From the NCBI GenBank assembly GCA_028290225.1, contig JAQGKH010000334.1:1-6928 (forward strand): a DNA stretch of 6,928 bases, in the 5' to 3' direction. Shown here one piece after another: positions 6,155-6,928 of this stretch. The notes under the pieces are model-generated. The model made no database searches. It worked only from the letters and a program-made list of their open reading frames with translations, and had not been told where the DNA came from. A program made the position numbers and the translations under genes. Every line of letters starts with the position of its first letter. Positions within the stretch are counted from its first letter, which is position 1. Origin of the DNA: Devosia sp. GTDB taxonomy: Bacteria > Pseudomonadota > Alphaproteobacteria > Rhizobiales > Devosiaceae.

Positions 6155-6316
6155 TGCGTTCTGGGCCGGGTCGCTGTTGCGGCACTGGCGCAGAGCCCTT
6201 GCGCCGACTGCCAGCTTTACCCTTCATTTTCCATGATCGGGCCCGGGCGGGAACTCCTGCGGCCCCCTGGGGCTTCGACTCCCGCGCAGTGAACACCACA
6301 CAAAGGCCTGCGCCGC

Positions 6317-6321
6317 GGAGG
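6317..6321 (+). promoter_or_regulatory. Ribosome binding site deciding the PilZ start
   Basis: GGAGG lies 5 nt before GTG6327 and 8 nt before TTG6330. It is the best Shine-Dalgarno in the window. It supports a start here rather than at ATG6399, which has only GAGG at 11-nt spacing and would cut off the first RxxxR motif. Confidence 0.65.
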
Positions 6322-6326
6322 CAGCC

Positions 6327-6928
6327 GTGTTGGTTCACCTTGAAGATCTTATACCGCAACTTATTTCCGCTTTTGAGCGCAATGAGGTGCGCTGCAGCAT
6401 GAGCCTTCCCGGGCGCTACGCGATTGCGGATACATGCGGTGATCAGGTCGGAAGCGCGCCGGAATTTGCCTGCCGCCTGTCTTCCATTTCGTCCCAGGGC
6501 GCCGTGATCAAAGGGCCGGTGCTGGGTTTTGAAGGGGAGCGCGCCTCACTTTACTTCAATGAGTTCGGCAAGTTGCCCGCACGCGTGGCACGCTGCTTGC
6601 CCGAGGGGTTCGCGGTAACATTTGAGCTCAGCCAGGCGGAGCGGGCCACGCTCGCCGCCAAGATCCTGTGGCACAAGCGGCATTTGGACGGGGAAATCGA
6701 TGATGCCCGAGCCTATGCACGCATGGTTCCCAAGACCACCAGCAGTGTCCTGATCCTGCCCACAGCGGAGCAGGAGAACTGCATCGTCACCGATATATCG
6801 CGTTCGGGTGCCGCGGTGATGGCTTGCTGCAAGCCCCGTATCCGCACCCCCCTGGCGCTGGGGCGGCTGCTCGGGCAGGTGGTACGCCACACCGAAACGG
6901 GCTTTGCCTTGCGGTTCCTCGCAATCCA
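6327..6928 (+). CDS. Tandem PilZ-domain protein (c-di-GMP receptor type), 3' end beyond window
   Basis: PilZ domains bind cyclic di-GMP through an RxxxR motif followed by (D/N)xSxxG. The 200 visible residues hold two such units. The first has RNEVR (18-22) and SISSQG (53-58), where the usual Asp/Asn is Ser. The second has RAYAR (128-132) and an intact DISRSG (156-161), ending GFALRFLAI (192-200). Only the second unit has the complete motif, so it is the better candidate for ligand binding. This layout, about 200 residues with no other domain, matches small PilZ proteins common in Hyphomicrobiales, often linked to motility or surface polysaccharide; the target here is unknown. GTG6327 is chosen for its GGAGG; TTG6330 is the alternative. 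No stop is reached, but by family length only a few residues should be missing. Confidence 0.85.
   Translation, partial: MLVHLEDLIPQLISAFERNEVRCSMSLPGRYAIADTCGDQVGSAPEFACRLSSISSQGAVIKGPVLGFEGERASLYFNEFGKLPARVARCLPEGFAVTFELSQAERATLAAKILWHKRHLDGEIDDARAYARMVPKTTSSVLILPTAEQENCIVTDISRSGAAVMACCKPRIRTPLALGRLLGQVVRHTETGFALRFLAI

Larger units (their letters stand above)
5816..6326. other. 511-nt stretch without a confident gene
   Basis: Between the secreted-protein stop and the PilZ gene no frame has convincing coding character throughout. A 175-codon plus-strand frame (5712-6236) overlaps the end of the preceding gene and reads as Cys/Arg/Ser-rich noise. The stretch holds one possible small ORF (5944-6114), a pair of short direct repeats (5939-6041) and a strong hairpin (6127-6154). 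No clear promoter hexamers were found for the PilZ gene. Confidence 0.5.

Noticed and set aside
5712..6236. A 174-residue plus-strand frame overlapping the end of the secreted-protein gene
   Set aside because: It overlaps a better-supported gene by about 100 nt, has no convincing ribosome site, and its product is Cys/Arg/Ser-rich without domain character.
6250..6275. GGAAC upstream of the PilZ gene as an EcfG general-stress -35 element
   Set aside because: No CGTT-like -10 follows at 16-18 nt; the position reads GCTTCG.
6262..6300. A tRNA-like T-arm (GGGGCTTCGACTCCC) followed by ACACCAC
   Set aside because: The arm does not pair as a 5-bp T-stem and no matching acceptor strand lies at the right distance upstream.
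6546..6890. A 114-residue minus-strand frame at the right edge
   Set aside because: It is antisense to the PilZ gene, whose two motif sets define the real frame.

Overview
The window carries ordinary chromosomal genes of an alphaproteobacterium with a GC-rich genome. Four things point to this group: a ParE with an alphaproteobacterial N-terminus, a tandem-PilZ protein and a small secreted protein of kinds I associate with Hyphomicrobiales, and direct-repeat GAAC-N7-GAAC elements, the form of LexA operator known from Alphaproteobacteria. A Devosia-like or rhizobial relative is my guess; the sequence alone does not fix the genus. No insertion sequence, integrase, CRISPR array, rRNA or tRNA gene was found.

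Layout: aroA (EPSP synthase, shikimate pathway) reads rightward at the left edge. It ends tail-to-tail with a leftward RhlE-type DEAD-box RNA helicase, and a perfect 9-bp hairpin lies between the two stop codons. Upstream of the helicase is a 334-nt gap. It holds a sigma70-like promoter, whose -35 box lies in the loop of a perfect inverted repeat, and a leader of about 265 nt with several short hairpins. Next comes leftward parE (topoisomerase IV subunit B). Divergent from parE, across a 275-nt regulatory region, is a rightward gene for a 106-residue secreted protein. After it is a 511-nt stretch with no confident gene; it holds one possible 56-codon ORF with a good Shine-Dalgarno, followed by a strong hairpin. 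The right edge holds a rightward two-domain PilZ (c-di-GMP receptor type) gene that runs off the window.

The genes do not form one pathway. The most notable signal is regulatory: three GAAC half-sites spaced exactly 11 bp apart (5317-5342) between parE and the secreted-protein gene. They make two overlapping LexA-type operators and suggest DNA-damage control of topoisomerase IV, the divergent gene, or both. I see no clear novel multi-gene system. The best candidates for something undescribed are this tandem operator, the dyad-embedded helicase promoter with its structured leader, and the possible small ORF with its hairpin.
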